This document shows positions 34,345 through 44,324 of a DNA stretch of 64,000 nucleotides, in pieces. A model generated the notes under the pieces. The model had not been told where the DNA came from and did not search any database. It saw only the letters and a program-made list of their open reading frames with translations. Position 1 is the stretch's first letter; every line of letters starts with the position of its first letter. The stretch spans positions 1-64,000 of the forward strand of contig JAHFUR010000007.1 of assembly GCA_023264995.1 (NCBI GenBank), read 5' to 3'. The DNA is from Acidimicrobiia bacterium. GTDB lineage: Bacteria > Actinomycetota > Acidimicrobiia > Acidimicrobiales > AC-14. The translations under genes were made by a program, and so were the position numbers.

Positions 34345-36098
34345 TGAGCGCTGGTGACGATCGGACAGGCCAGGACGTGTCGAACCGTCACCAGTTCCCG
34401 TTTGCGGCCGTCGTCGGCCAGGAGGAGGCCAAGCTGGCCTTGCTCCTCGCCGCCGCGGACCCGGCGATCGGCGGCGTGCTCCTGCGGGGCCAGAAGGGGT
34501 CGGCCAAGACCACCCTGGCCCGGGGGCTGGCCCGGCGGCTGGCGGGCGACGCCCCCTTCGTCGAGCTGCCCGTCGGCACGACGGAGGACCGCCTGGTGGG
34601 GTCGATCGACCTGGCCGCCGCCCTCACCGGGGGCGAGGTGCGCTTCTCGCCCGGGCTGCTGGCGGCGGCCCACGGCGGCGTGCTCTACGTCGACGAGGTC
34701 AACCTGCTGCCCGACCACCTGGTCGACGTGCTGCTCGACGTGGCCGTCAGCGGCGTCAACCGGGTGGAGCGGGAGGGGATCTCCCATGTCCACCCGAGCC
34801 GGTTCGTGCTGATCGGGTCGATGAACCCCGAGGAGGGCGACCTGCGGCCCCAGCTCCTCGACCGCTTCGGCCTGGCCGCCGACGTGACCGCGCCGGTCGA
34901 CCCGGCGCAGCGGGCCGAGGCCGTCCGCCGGCGCATGGCCTTTGACACCGACTCTGCAGCGTTCGCCGCCGGCTGGCCGGAGGAGCCGCTCCCCGCCGCC
35001 GGCCCGGTCGCCCTCCCCGATGACCTGGTGCACACGATCAGCGTGCTCTGCGCGTCGGTGGGCGCCGAGGGCCTGCGGGCCGACCTGGTCATCTGCCGGG
35101 CCGCGGCGGCCCTGGCCGGTCTGGAGGGCCGGGCCGAGGCGACGGTCGACGACGTGCGGAGGGTGGCGCCCCTGGCCCTGGCCCACCGCCGCCGGCGCCA
35201 TCCCTTCGACGACCCGGGCATGGAGCGCCAGGACCTGGACGACGCCCTCGACCAGGCCAGCCAGCCGGCCGAGCCCGAGGGGGAGCAGGAGCGCGTGGCC
35301 CCGCCCGACGCTCCGCCCGACCGGGTCCAGCGCCTCGAAGCCCCGCGTAGGACCACGTCGACCGCCGGCGGGCGGCGGTCGATGGTGGAGGGGCCCCGGG
35401 GCCGCCAGGTCGGCGACCGGGCCCCCGACGGCCCTCTCGGCGCGGTGGCCGTCGGCCCGACCATCCGGGCCGCGGCGGCCCGCCGGGCCGGCGCCGGCGA
35501 CGACGCCCGGCTTGTGTCGCCGGAGGACCTGCGGGAGGCGGTCCGGGAGGAGCGGGCCGGCAACCTGGTGATCCTGGCCGTCGACGCGTCGGGGTCGATG
35601 GGCGCCGACACGCGGATGGAGGCGGCCAAGGGCGCTGTGCTCGGGCTGCTGCTCGACGCGTACCAGCGCCGCGACCGCGTGGCCCTGGTCACGTTCCGGG
35701 GCGACAGCGCCGAGGTGGTCCTCCGCCCCACCGGCAGCGTGGAGGTGGCCCGGGCCCGGCTCTCCGAGCTGCCGACTGGAGGACGGACCCCGCTGGCTGC
35801 CGGCATCATTGCCGCCCTCGGCCTGGCTCAGCACCCGGGCGACCGGCCGCTGCTCGTCCTCGTGTCCGACGGCCGGGCCACGGCCGGCCCCGAGGGCGCC
35901 GACCCCCTGGTGGCGGCCAAGGAGGCCGCCGCGGAGGTCCGCCGGCGGGGAGTGCCGGCGGTGGTCGTCGACGCCGAGGACGGCCACACGCGGCTGGGCC
36001 TGGCCGCCGAGCTGGCCCAGGCCATGGGCGCCCGCTACCTCACGCTGCCCGAACTGACGGCGGCGGCGGTCCGCTCGCTGGCGGCGCCGGTCACGTAG
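34341..36098 (+). CDS. ChlI/ChlD-like chelatase subunit (AAA+ ATPase fused to VWA domain)
   Basis: FAAVVGQEEAKLALLLAAADPAIGGVLLRGQKGSAKTTLARGLA...LYVDEVNLLPDHLVDVLLDVA plus MIDAS VDASGSMGADTRME. Confidence 0.93.
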   Translation: MMSAGDDRTGQDVSNRHQFPFAAVVGQEEAKLALLLAAADPAIGGVLLRGQKGSAKTTLARGLARRLAGDAPFVELPVGTTEDRLVGSIDLAAALTGGEVRFSPGLLAAAHGGVLYVDEVNLLPDHLVDVLLDVAVSGVNRVEREGISHVHPSRFVLIGSMNPEEGDLRPQLLDRFGLAADVTAPVDPAQRAEAVRRRMAFDTDSAAFAAGWPEEPLPAAGPVALPDDLVHTISVLCASVGAEGLRADLVICRAAAALAGLEGRAEATVDDVRRVAPLALAHRRRRHPFDDPGMERQDLDDALDQASQPAEPEGEQERVAPPDAPPDRVQRLEAPRRTTSTAGGRRSMVEGPRGRQVGDRAPDGPLGAVAVGPTIRAAAARRAGAGDDARLVSPEDLREAVREERAGNLVILAVDASGSMGADTRMEAAKGAVLGLLLDAYQRRDRVALVTFRGDSAEVVLRPTGSVEVARARLSELPTGGRTPLAAGIIAALGLAQHPGDRPLLVLVSDGRATAGPEGADPLVAAKEAAAEVRRRGVPAVVVDAEDGHTRLGLAAELAQAMGARYLTLPELTAAAVRSLAAPVT

Positions 36099-37540
36099 CG
36101 GGGGCGCCCGCCCGCACCAGGCCGAGCCGGCCCTCCCGAAGCTGCCAGCCGCCACCCCAGCGCTCGCCGCGGTCCCGGCGGGCGACCGTGCCGAGGTGCC
36201 ACCAGTCGCCCTGGATGCGCTCGCCGGTGACGTCCAGGGTCACGTAGCCGTGGTGGGTGATGTCGGCCAGCCGGAGGTGGCGGTTCTGGGCCAGGAACCA
36301 CAGGCGGGCGAAACCTGCCGCCCCGGGGATGCCGGGAAGGAGGGTCTTGGCGAAGCTGTCGGTGGTGACGCTGGGGGAGACGAACTCGGCGCCGACGGGC
36401 AGGTCGGCGGCCCACGACGAGTGGATGTCACCCGACAGCACGGCCACGCCGGTGGCCCGGCCCGCGCCCTGGAGGAGGTCGTAGAGGCGCCGGCGCTCGG
36501 TGGGGTAGCCGTCCCATTGGCTGGGGTTGACGCCGACGCCGCCGGCGCCGTTGAGCATGCGCAACGGCGCCATCATCACCTGGTTGCCGACCAGCAGCCA
36601 GCGGGCCGTCGACGACGTCACCTCGCCGGCCAGCCATCGCCATTGGTCCTCGCCGAGGAGCGACCGGGGGGTGCGGCCGGCGGTGAGGGCCGGCCGGTGG
36701 CCGTCGGTGGCCGGCCGGTCGCGTCCCACCAGGCGGGTGTCGAGCAGGACCAGGTCGGCCAGGGGCCCGAGCCGGACGGTGCGGAACACCGACGCGTGGT
36801 CGGGCCGGCGCACGGGCATCCACTCGAAGTACGCCTGGACGGCCGCGGCCCGGCGGGCCTCCCATTCGCCATGGCGCTCCGGCCGGTGGGCGGCGGCCCC
36901 ACCCCGCCAGGCGCCGCCGGCCAGCTCGTGGTCGTCCCAGACGGCCAGGACCGGGTGCCGGGCGTGCAATGCCTGGAGATCGGGGTCGCTGCGGTACTGG
37001 GCGTAGCGGGCCCGGTAGTCGTCGAGGGTGACCAGCGCCCCGCCCGGCCGGAGCGCTCGGACGGCGCGGCGGCTGCGGCCCAGGATGTCGTTCTCGTAGA
37101 TGTAGTCGCCGACGTGGACGACCAGGTCGAGGTCGCGGGCGGCCAGGTTGGCGTAGGCATTGAAGTAACCGCCCGACCAGTGGGCGCAGGACGCCAGCCC
37201 GATGCGGAGCCGGTCCATGGGGCCATCGGGCGCCGGCGCGGTCCGGGCCCGGCCGACGGGCGACGCCTCACCGCCGGCGGAGAACCCGTAGGCGTAGGTC
37301 GTCGCCGGCTCGAGACCGGTCACGTCGACCTGGACGGTGTGGTCGCGGTCGGGCGATGCCACGGTGCTCCCCCTGGTCACCACGTCCGCCGGCGTCCGGC
37401 CCACCCACCACTCGACGGCCACCGGCGCCGTCCCGTCGACGGTGCACCGGGTCCAGAGCAGCACGCCGTCGGGCAGCGGGTCGGCGCTGGCCACGCCGTG
37501 GCGGAACAGGGTCAATGCGGCTTGGAGGCTACGCCGAAAT
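36091..37540 (-). CDS. PhoD-like alkaline phosphatase/phosphodiesterase family protein (start uncertain)
   Basis: FRHGVASADPLPDGVLLWTR...VVHVGDYIYENDI...VLAVWDDHELAGG...VAVLSGDIHSSWAADL. Confidence 0.85.
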
Positions 37541-37574
37541 GAGTACCACTCCCACGCATGACAGTCTGTCGACC

Positions 37575-38240
37575 ATGGATGTAGGCATCGTTGGAGGTAC
37601 CGGACCGGCCGGGCGGGCGCTCGGGGCCCGGTTGGCATCGGTCGGTTTCGAGGTGGTCATCGGGTCGCGGTCGGCCGAGCGAGCCCAGGAGATCGTCGAC
37701 GAGATCCACAAGAAGTGGCCGGACCGGGATCTGGCCCTGGTCCCGGCTGCGAACGCGGTCGCCGCCTCTGCTCCGCTCGTCGTGCTGGCGACGCCGTGGG
37801 ACGCGGCGGCCGACACGGCGGCGTCGCTCCGGGCCGAGCTGGTCGGCAAGGTCGTCGTGTCGATGGGCAACGCCCTGGCCAAGGTCGACGGGGAGCTCCG
37901 GGCCGTCGTCCCCCCGGGGGGGTCGGTGGCGGCCGGCGTCCAGGCCGCCCTGCCCGAGTCACTTGTGTCGGCGGCCTTCCACCACCTCCCGGCGCGCGCC
38001 CTGGGCGACCTCGACCGGCCGGCGACGGGCGACGTGCTGATCTGCAGCGACCACCCGGAGGCCACCAGGGCCACGGCCGAGCTGGTCCGGCGCCTGGCCG
38101 ACCTGCGCCCCTTCGACGCCGGCTCCCTGGCCGCCGCCGGCCCCGTCGAGGCCTTCACCGCTGTCCTGCTGGGCCTGAACGCCCGGTACAAAGGCCGGGC
38201 CACGATCCACCTCACGGGCATCGACGACAGCCCGCGCTGA
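37575..38240 (+). CDS. NADPH-dependent F420 reductase (F420-dependent NADP oxidoreductase)
   Basis: MDVGIVGGTGPAGRALGARLASVGFEVVIGSRSAERAQEIVDEI...SAAFHHLPARALGDL. Confidence 0.88.
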   Translation: MDVGIVGGTGPAGRALGARLASVGFEVVIGSRSAERAQEIVDEIHKKWPDRDLALVPAANAVAASAPLVVLATPWDAAADTAASLRAELVGKVVVSMGNALAKVDGELRAVVPPGGSVAAGVQAALPESLVSAAFHHLPARALGDLDRPATGDVLICSDHPEATRATAELVRRLADLRPFDAGSLAAAGPVEAFTAVLLGLNARYKGRATIHLTGIDDSPR

Positions 38241-39358
38241 TGCGCCTGTATGACACCGCCCGGCGGGCGGTGGTCCCTTTCGAGCCTGGACCGCTCGTCA
38301 CCATGTACACGTGCGGCATCACGCCGTACGACTCGACCCACATGGGCCACGCCGCCACGTACGTGCTCTACGACGTGCTGCAGCGCCGGCTCCGCGACCT
38401 CGGCCACCAGACCCGCTGTGTGCGCAACATCACCGATGTCGACGACGACATCCTCCGCAAGGCCCGCGAGGTCGGGATGCCCTACCTCGAACTGGCCGCG
38501 GCCGAGGTGGCCCGGTTCCAGGCCGACATGCGGTCGCTCGGCATGTTGCCGGCGTTCAGCGAGCCGCCGGCCAGCTCGGCGATCCACGACATCCTCGGCT
38601 TCATCGGCATGGTGCTCGACCGGGGCCACGCCTACCAGGCCGCCGGCGCTGTGTACTTCAGCGTGGCCAGCTTCGAGCGGTTCGGCCAGGTCAGCCACCT
38701 CGACCGCGACCAGATGCTGGCCCTGGCCGCCGAGCGGGGCGGCAACCCCGGAGACCCGGCCAAGCGCGACCCGCTGGACTTCGTCCTGTGGCAGCCCTCG
38801 GCTCCCGACGAGCCCGCATGGCCGTCGCTGTGGGGCCCGGGCCGGCCGGGCTGGCACATCGAGTGCTCAGCCCTGGCCATGCGGGAGCTGGGCACCACCA
38901 TCGACCTGCACGGGGGCGGGAGCGACCTGATCTTCCCCCACCACGAGTGCGAGGCCGCCCAGTCCGAAGCGGCCACCGGCGAGCGCTTCGTGCGCCACTG
39001 GATGCACGCGCCGATGGTGGAGTACGAGGGCACGAAGATGTCGAAGTCGCTCGGCAACCTGGTGTTCATCAGCGAGCTGGTCAAGGAGTGGGACCCCATG
39101 GCCGTGCGCCTCGCGATCCTCGACCACACCTACCGGGAGCCGTGGAGCTGGCACGACGCCCTCCTCGACCAGGCCGCCGACCGCTTGGAGCGCTGGCGCA
39201 AGGCAGGGCCCGGCGCTGGCGGCCTCGACCAGGTGCGCGCCGCCCTTGATGACGATCTCGACCTCCCCCGCGCCGTCCGGGTCATCGACGAAACGGTGGC
39301 TGCCGGCGAAGGCGCCGGCGAGGCCGCCGGGCTCTTGGGCGTCGCCCTGGGTGGGTAG
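38240..39358 (+). CDS. MshC-like cysteine:glucosaminyl-inositol ligase / cysteinyl-tRNA synthetase-like protein
   Basis: VTMYTCGITPYDSTHMGHAATYVLYDVL, GWHIECSALAMRELG, TKMSKSLGN; 372 aa with no obvious C-terminal anticodon-binding domain. Confidence 0.75.
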   Translation: MRLYDTARRAVVPFEPGPLVTMYTCGITPYDSTHMGHAATYVLYDVLQRRLRDLGHQTRCVRNITDVDDDILRKAREVGMPYLELAAAEVARFQADMRSLGMLPAFSEPPASSAIHDILGFIGMVLDRGHAYQAAGAVYFSVASFERFGQVSHLDRDQMLALAAERGGNPGDPAKRDPLDFVLWQPSAPDEPAWPSLWGPGRPGWHIECSALAMRELGTTIDLHGGGSDLIFPHHECEAAQSEAATGERFVRHWMHAPMVEYEGTKMSKSLGNLVFISELVKEWDPMAVRLAILDHTYREPWSWHDALLDQAADRLERWRKAGPGAGGLDQVRAALDDDLDLPRAVRVIDETVAAGEGAGEAAGLLGVALGG

Positions 39359-39369
39359 CCTTGGTCGGT

Positions 39370-39912
39370 ATGACGACCATCGTGTCGAACGCCTTCACGG
39401 TCGACGACCTCGAGGCCATGCCGGACGACGGAAAGCGGTATGAGCTCATAGGAGGCGCCATCGTGATGACACCTGCTCCGGAGCCGGTTCACCAACGGGT
39501 GGGCCAAGGCCTGGTCCGCCGGATCGAAGACGCCTGCCCGCCCGGGTACGAGGCGTTTCTCAGCCCGATCGACTTCGACCTGCCCGGCGGGCAGCGGGTC
39601 GAGCCCGACATCATCGTCGTACCGAACGCCGGCGTCGGCGAGAAGCGGCTGTCCGGCCCGGCCCTGCTGGTGGTGGAGATCGTGTCGCCTGGGTCCGTCA
39701 CCAACGATCGCGTGACCAAGCGCGACGTGTACGCCGCGGCCGGCGTCCCCGCCTACTGGATCGTCGATCCTCGCGCCGGCCACCTGCTCGCCCTCCGCCT
39801 GGTCGATGGGGCGTACGAGCCCTACGCCGACACCGCGGGCGCCGTCACCCTCGAGTGGCCCGTGGCCGTCTCTTTCTCTGTCGCCGACCTGGCCCGCCCG
39901 CGGACGACGTGA
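39370..39912 (+). CDS. Uma2 family (DUF820, endonuclease-like) protein
   Basis: DLEAMPDDGKRYELIGGAIVMTPAPEPVHQRV...VEPDIIVVPN...LLVVEIVSPGSVTNDRVTKRDVYAAAGVPAYWIVDP. Confidence 0.85.
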   Translation: MTTIVSNAFTVDDLEAMPDDGKRYELIGGAIVMTPAPEPVHQRVGQGLVRRIEDACPPGYEAFLSPIDFDLPGGQRVEPDIIVVPNAGVGEKRLSGPALLVVEIVSPGSVTNDRVTKRDVYAAAGVPAYWIVDPRAGHLLALRLVDGAYEPYADTAGAVTLEWPVAVSFSVADLARPRTT

Positions 39913-39981
39913 CCTGAAAGCTGGAGCCGACCGCCAAGTTCCCCCTGCCGGAACACCGGCCGGCGCAGTAGCTTCCCCAAT

Positions 39982-40353
39982 ATGAGCATGACGGGTCAGA
40001 CCATCGGCAAGCAGCGGAAGATCGGTCTCCAGATCCTGGTCGCCATCGTGACCGTGGGCCTGTACGGCGTCTATTGGGCGTACTCCAGCCACGAGGAGAT
40101 CAAGCAGTACTCGGGCGACGGAGTCGGTGGCGTCCTCGGCGCGGTGATCTACTTCTTCGCCGGCGTCATCACCCTCTTCCTGCTCCCCATCGAGATCAAG
40201 AAGATGTACGAGAAGGAGGGCATGACAAGCCCGGTCAGCGCGGCGACGGCGTTCTGGGTCCTGCTGTTCGGGATCCCGTGGTACGTCAAGTGCCAGTCTG
40301 CGCTGAACGACTTCTGGGCCGCCAAGGGGGCCGGGCCGGCCACCGGCGTCTGA
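39982..40353 (+). CDS. DUF4234-like small membrane protein
   Basis: GLQILVAIVTVGLYGVYWAYSSHEEIKQYSGDGVGG...; TM pattern as in the DUF4234 family. Confidence 0.7.
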   Translation: MSMTGQTIGKQRKIGLQILVAIVTVGLYGVYWAYSSHEEIKQYSGDGVGGVLGAVIYFFAGVITLFLLPIEIKKMYEKEGMTSPVSAATAFWVLLFGIPWYVKCQSALNDFWAAKGAGPATGV

Positions 40354-40397
40354 CGTCTCCAGCCGCCGCCCGCCGGCGGCCGGTACCCTGACCGGGC

Positions 40398-41345
40398 ATG
40401 GATCCCGCCGGACTGCGGCCGCTGGGGGTCGGCGAGATCCTCGACGTCGCCATCAAGATCTACCGGGCCCGCTTCGGTGTCCTGGTCAGGGCGGTCGTCG
40501 TGATGCTCGGGCCGGTGTTCGTCCTCTCGGCGGTCATCCGCATCTCCGTCGGCACCGGCGACGGCCTCCTCGGCGTCGGCCAACCTGGGACCACCCCGGA
40601 GATCGACACGCACCAGCTCTGGGCTTTCGTGGCCGGCACCCTGGTCATCGCCCTGCTGGCGTTCCTGGCTTCCCAGGTCGCCACCGGTGCCTGCTTCAAG
40701 GCGGTGAGCGGGGCGTACCTCGACGAGCAGCCGGACTGGCGCGAATCCCTCCGGTTCGCCCGGTCGCACGTGCGGTCGCTCCTTTGGGTCTCGTTCCTCC
40801 TCGTGATCTTCCTCATCCCGGCCCTGCTGGCGTGCCTGGTGCCTGGCGCCTACCTCTACGTGGTCTGGTCGGTGGCTGCGCCGGTTGTCCTGCTGGAAGG
40901 GGCCCACGGCCGGGGTGCCCTGAAGCGGTCCCGCGCCCTGGTGAAGGGCCGCTTCTGGCCGACGGTGGCCACGCTCGGGCTGGTCACCATCCTGACCGGC
41001 ATCGTCCAAGCCATGTTCCTCGGCATCCTGGCCGGCGTCGGGAGCATCAGCGGGAACGAGGTGGCCCGGGCGGTGGCCGAAGCGATCGGCCAGACGGTCA
41101 GCAGCGCCCTGACGACGCCTCTCTCGGCCGCGGTGCTCACCGTCATGTACTTCGACCTCCGCGTGCGCAAGGACGGCTTCGACCTGGAGCTGCTGGCCCG
41201 GCGCATGGGTGTCGAGCCCGGACCGGGCCCGCGCACCGAGTTCCTGCCCCCGGGGTCGACCGCCACCCAATCCGATGACCAACCGCCGTTCTGGCCCCCG
41301 CCGCCCGGTTGGCGGCCCCGCTCCGGTGGCCCTCCCGGTGCCTGA
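40398..41345 (+). CDS. Multi-pass membrane protein (GDPD membrane-domain-like)
   Basis: MDPAGLRPLGVGEILDVAIKIYRARFGVLVRAVVVM...; several TM segments. Confidence 0.65.
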   Translation: MDPAGLRPLGVGEILDVAIKIYRARFGVLVRAVVVMLGPVFVLSAVIRISVGTGDGLLGVGQPGTTPEIDTHQLWAFVAGTLVIALLAFLASQVATGACFKAVSGAYLDEQPDWRESLRFARSHVRSLLWVSFLLVIFLIPALLACLVPGAYLYVVWSVAAPVVLLEGAHGRGALKRSRALVKGRFWPTVATLGLVTILTGIVQAMFLGILAGVGSISGNEVARAVAEAIGQTVSSALTTPLSAAVLTVMYFDLRVRKDGFDLELLARRMGVEPGPGPRTEFLPPGSTATQSDDQPPFWPPPPGWRPRSGGPPGA

Positions 41346-42231
41346 CCGCCGGCGCGGCGCGGTCGCCGTCGGCGCGGTCCTGTTCCTGCTTGGCGCCACC
41401 GTTATCGCGTGCGCCGGCCCGGTGGGCGCCGACAGCGTGACCGCGCCCCAGCTACAGGCGCTGGCGGCCAGGGCGGTCGACGACCCACGGGCCCTGGCCC
41501 AGCTTCGTGCCGTCACCGACGTCGATGGGCAGCCGGTGGACATCGGCCCGGCGCTCGCCGGCGCCGAGGGGCCGGCGCTGGCAGCCCGCCTTCGGGTGAT
41601 GGCCGGCCCGCCCGCCGCGGGCGGCGGGGCGCCGGCGGTCGCCCCCGGCGACGCACGGACCGAGGCGGGCCGGGTGCTCGACGGCCGGCGGTTCCAGCCG
41701 TCGAGGGTGCCCCGGCCCCTGAAGGGGGTGCTGACCACGATGGGCCGGTGGTTGCAGCCCCTGGTCGAGCCGTTCGGCGGCCTCTGGGACCGTGTCCGAG
41801 GCAGCCTCGGCACCCAGCTCGCGCTGGCGGTGTTGGTGTTCGTCGCGACCGCCTTGATCTCGCTCCGCCTCGTCCGCCGGCGGGGGCCGGGTGCGCTCGA
41901 CCGGTCCCGGCCCGTCGGCGTCGCTCCAACCGGGCTCGACCCCGACCGGCTCGAACGTGAGGCTGCGGCGGCCGAGGAGGCCGGGGACTTCGGGCATGCC
42001 GTCCGCTTGCGGTTCGTTGCCGGCATCCTGCGCCTCGACCGGGCGGGCGCGATCTCCTACCGGTCGTCGATGACGACGGGCCAACTCGCCAGGGGGCTCC
42101 GGTCGCCCACCTTCGCCGGGCTGGCCGGCACCTTCGACGAGATCGCGTACGGAGGTCGAGCGGCGCAGGCGTCCGACGTGCACGCGGCTCGGTCGGCCTG
42201 GCCGGCCGTGCTCGCCGAGGCCCGCCGATGA
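41338..42231 (+). CDS. DUF4129-domain membrane protein
   Basis: C-terminal AAAEEAGDFGHAVRLRFVAGILRLDRAGAISYRSSMTTGQLARGL; one TM; in MoxR/DUF58 cluster context. Confidence 0.7.
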   Translation: MPDRRRGAVAVGAVLFLLGATVIACAGPVGADSVTAPQLQALAARAVDDPRALAQLRAVTDVDGQPVDIGPALAGAEGPALAARLRVMAGPPAAGGGAPAVAPGDARTEAGRVLDGRRFQPSRVPRPLKGVLTTMGRWLQPLVEPFGGLWDRVRGSLGTQLALAVLVFVATALISLRLVRRRGPGALDRSRPVGVAPTGLDPDRLEREAAAAEEAGDFGHAVRLRFVAGILRLDRAGAISYRSSMTTGQLARGLRSPTFAGLAGTFDEIAYGGRAAQASDVHAARSAWPAVLAEARR

Positions 42232-43355
42232 TCGCTGAGGTCTGGCGGGGGATGCGCCCCGGTACCCGGGTCGTCATGGCCGTGCTGGTGCTCGTGGTCG
42301 GGCTCAACCTGCTCACCGCCGGCGTCACCGTCGTCACCGGCGGCTCGGGGCCGGGCGGGCCGCCGTCGTCGTCGTACGCAACGGCGGATGACGGCCTGGC
42401 CGGGTACGCGGAGCTGCTGGCTCGGCACGGCCACGACGTCGTACGCATCCGTGAGCGTCTCGACCGAGCCGACCTGGACCCGGCAATGACCCTGGTCGTC
42501 GCCGACCCTGATGTGCTGGCTCCTGGCGAGGTGCAGGCCATCGGCGCGTTCGTGACCGCCGGGGGCCGGCTGGTTGTCGCCGGCGCAGCCGGCGCCCCGG
42601 CGCTGGCCGCCGTTCCCGCAGGTGGCCCGGAGTGGCAGGACGGCCGCAGCGGTGTCGCCCACCCCCTCGCGCCCGTCCCGGAGGTCGAGGGCATCGCACG
42701 CGTCGAAGCCGCCGGCCCGGGCGTCTGGCGCCGCGCCGGCGGGGCCCTCCCCGTCCTGGGCGGGCCCGACGGCGTGCTGGTGACGGTGGCCACGGTCGGC
42801 GCGGGCCGCATCGTCGCCCTCGCCGACACCTCGCCGTTGCAGAACCGGCTGCTGGCGAACGCGGACAACGCGGCTTTCGCGTTGGGCATCGCCGGCGACG
42901 GGAGGCGGGTGGCCTTCGCCGAGGCCCAGCACGGTTACGGGCGGAGCACCGGGATAGGGGCGGTGCCGGCCCGTTGGCGGTGGGCGCTGGCCGGGGGGTT
43001 CCTGGCCGTCATCGTCTGGATGTGGTCTCGGGGACAGCGCCTGGGCCCACCCGACGACGTCGAACGCACGGAGCCGCCGGCGCGGGCCGCCTACGTCGAG
43101 GCCATGGCTGGGGCACTGGCGCGAACCCGACAGCCTGAGGTCGCGGTTGCCCCCGTCCAGGAGCGGGCTCGGCACCGGCTGGCCGAGCGCGCCGGGCTCG
43201 CGGCCGGCGCGTCGGAGGAGGGCCTACGAGATGTGGCGCGGCGTGTGGGGATGCCGCCCGAGGAAGTCGACGCACTCTTCCGGCCCTGCCGCTCCGACGC
43301 CGAGGTGGTGGCCGCGGGGCGGGCCCTGGCCCGGCTGGGCCGAGGGAGGGCGTGA
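42228..43355 (+). CDS. DUF4350-domain membrane protein
   Basis: TADDGLAGYAELLARHGHDVVRIRERLDRADLDPAMTLVVADPDVLAPGEVQAIGAFVTAGGRLVVAG; context upstream of MoxR. Confidence 0.75.
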   Translation: MIAEVWRGMRPGTRVVMAVLVLVVGLNLLTAGVTVVTGGSGPGGPPSSSYATADDGLAGYAELLARHGHDVVRIRERLDRADLDPAMTLVVADPDVLAPGEVQAIGAFVTAGGRLVVAGAAGAPALAAVPAGGPEWQDGRSGVAHPLAPVPEVEGIARVEAAGPGVWRRAGGALPVLGGPDGVLVTVATVGAGRIVALADTSPLQNRLLANADNAAFALGIAGDGRRVAFAEAQHGYGRSTGIGAVPARWRWALAGGFLAVIVWMWSRGQRLGPPDDVERTEPPARAAYVEAMAGALARTRQPEVAVAPVQERARHRLAERAGLAAGASEEGLRDVARRVGMPPEEVDALFRPCRSDAEVVAAGRALARLGRGRA

Positions 43356-44317
43356 TGGGCTCGCCCGCACGTTCCCAAGCTCCGGGGCTGGCCGCGCTGC
43401 GGGACGCCGTCGCCGCCGAGGTGTCCAAGGTCGTCATTGGCCAGGGCCCGGTGCTCGATGTCGTCCTGGCCGCCTTCGCCGTCGGTGGTCACGTGCTGCT
43501 CGAGGGCGTCCCCGGCGTCGGCAAGACCCTCCTGGCCGACGCCACGGCGCGGGCCCTCGGCCTCGGGTTCCGCCGGATGCAGTTCACGCCCGACATGCTC
43601 CCGTCCGACATCACCGGCACGATGACCCTGCGTGGCGGCGACCTGACCTTCCGGCCCGGCCCCGTGTTCACCAACCTTCTCCTCGCCGACGAGGTGAACC
43701 GGACGCCGCCGAAGACGCAGGCCGCCTTGCTGGAGGCCATGCAGGAGCGTCAGGTGAGCGTCGAGGGCACACCCCGGCGGCTGCCCGACCCCTTCCTGGT
43801 CGTCGCCACGCAGAACCCGATCGAGTACGAGGGGACCTACCCCTTGCCGGAGGCGCAGCTCGACCGCTTCTTGGTGAAGCTCGACGTGGGCTACCCGAGC
43901 GAGGCCGAGGAGCTGGCCCTCCTGCGCCTCGCCCACCGGGGCGTCGACCCGCAGACGCTGGCAGACGTCGTGGCCGTCGCCGGGCCGGCGGAGCTGCGGG
44001 CAGCCCAGGACGAGGTCGATGCCACGACGGTCAGCGAGGAGGTCCTGGCCTACGTGGGCGCGGTTATCCGCCGCACCCGCACGCTGCCCAGCGTCGCCCT
44101 GGGCGCCAGCCCCCGGGCGGCCGTCCACCTGCTGGCCGCGTCGAAGGCGGCGGCGCGGCTGGCCGGACGGGAGTTCGTGACCCCCGACGACGTCGTCGCC
44201 ATGGCCCCGCCGGTCCTGCGCCACCGCCTGCTCCTGCGCCCGGAGGCGGAGCTGGAGCGGTACCGGCCCGACGACGCCGTGGCGACGGCCCTCGCCGCTG
44301 TCGCCGTGCCCCGTTGA
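43352..44317 (+). CDS. MoxR-family AAA+ ATPase
   Basis: VVIGQGPVLDVVLAAFAVGGHVLLEGVPGVGKTLLADATARALGLGFRRMQFTPDMLPSDITG...LLADEVNRTPPKTQAALLEAMQERQV. Confidence 0.94.
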   Translation: MMGSPARSQAPGLAALRDAVAAEVSKVVIGQGPVLDVVLAAFAVGGHVLLEGVPGVGKTLLADATARALGLGFRRMQFTPDMLPSDITGTMTLRGGDLTFRPGPVFTNLLLADEVNRTPPKTQAALLEAMQERQVSVEGTPRRLPDPFLVVATQNPIEYEGTYPLPEAQLDRFLVKLDVGYPSEAEELALLRLAHRGVDPQTLADVVAVAGPAELRAAQDEVDATTVSEEVLAYVGAVIRRTRTLPSVALGASPRAAVHLLAASKAAARLAGREFVTPDDVVAMAPPVLRHRLLLRPEAELERYRPDDAVATALAAVAVPR

Positions 44318-44324
44318 GCCACTT

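Noticed and set aside
34164-36155. 663-aa minus-strand ORF
   Set aside because: Antisense to the ChlI/D-type subunit; His/Arg/Gly-rich with no coherent domain.
40362-40382. GC-rich hairpin gccgccgcccgccggcggc after the DUF4234-like gene, considered as a terminator
   Set aside because: Plausible stem, but no T-tract, and such GC palindromes are common at this base composition.
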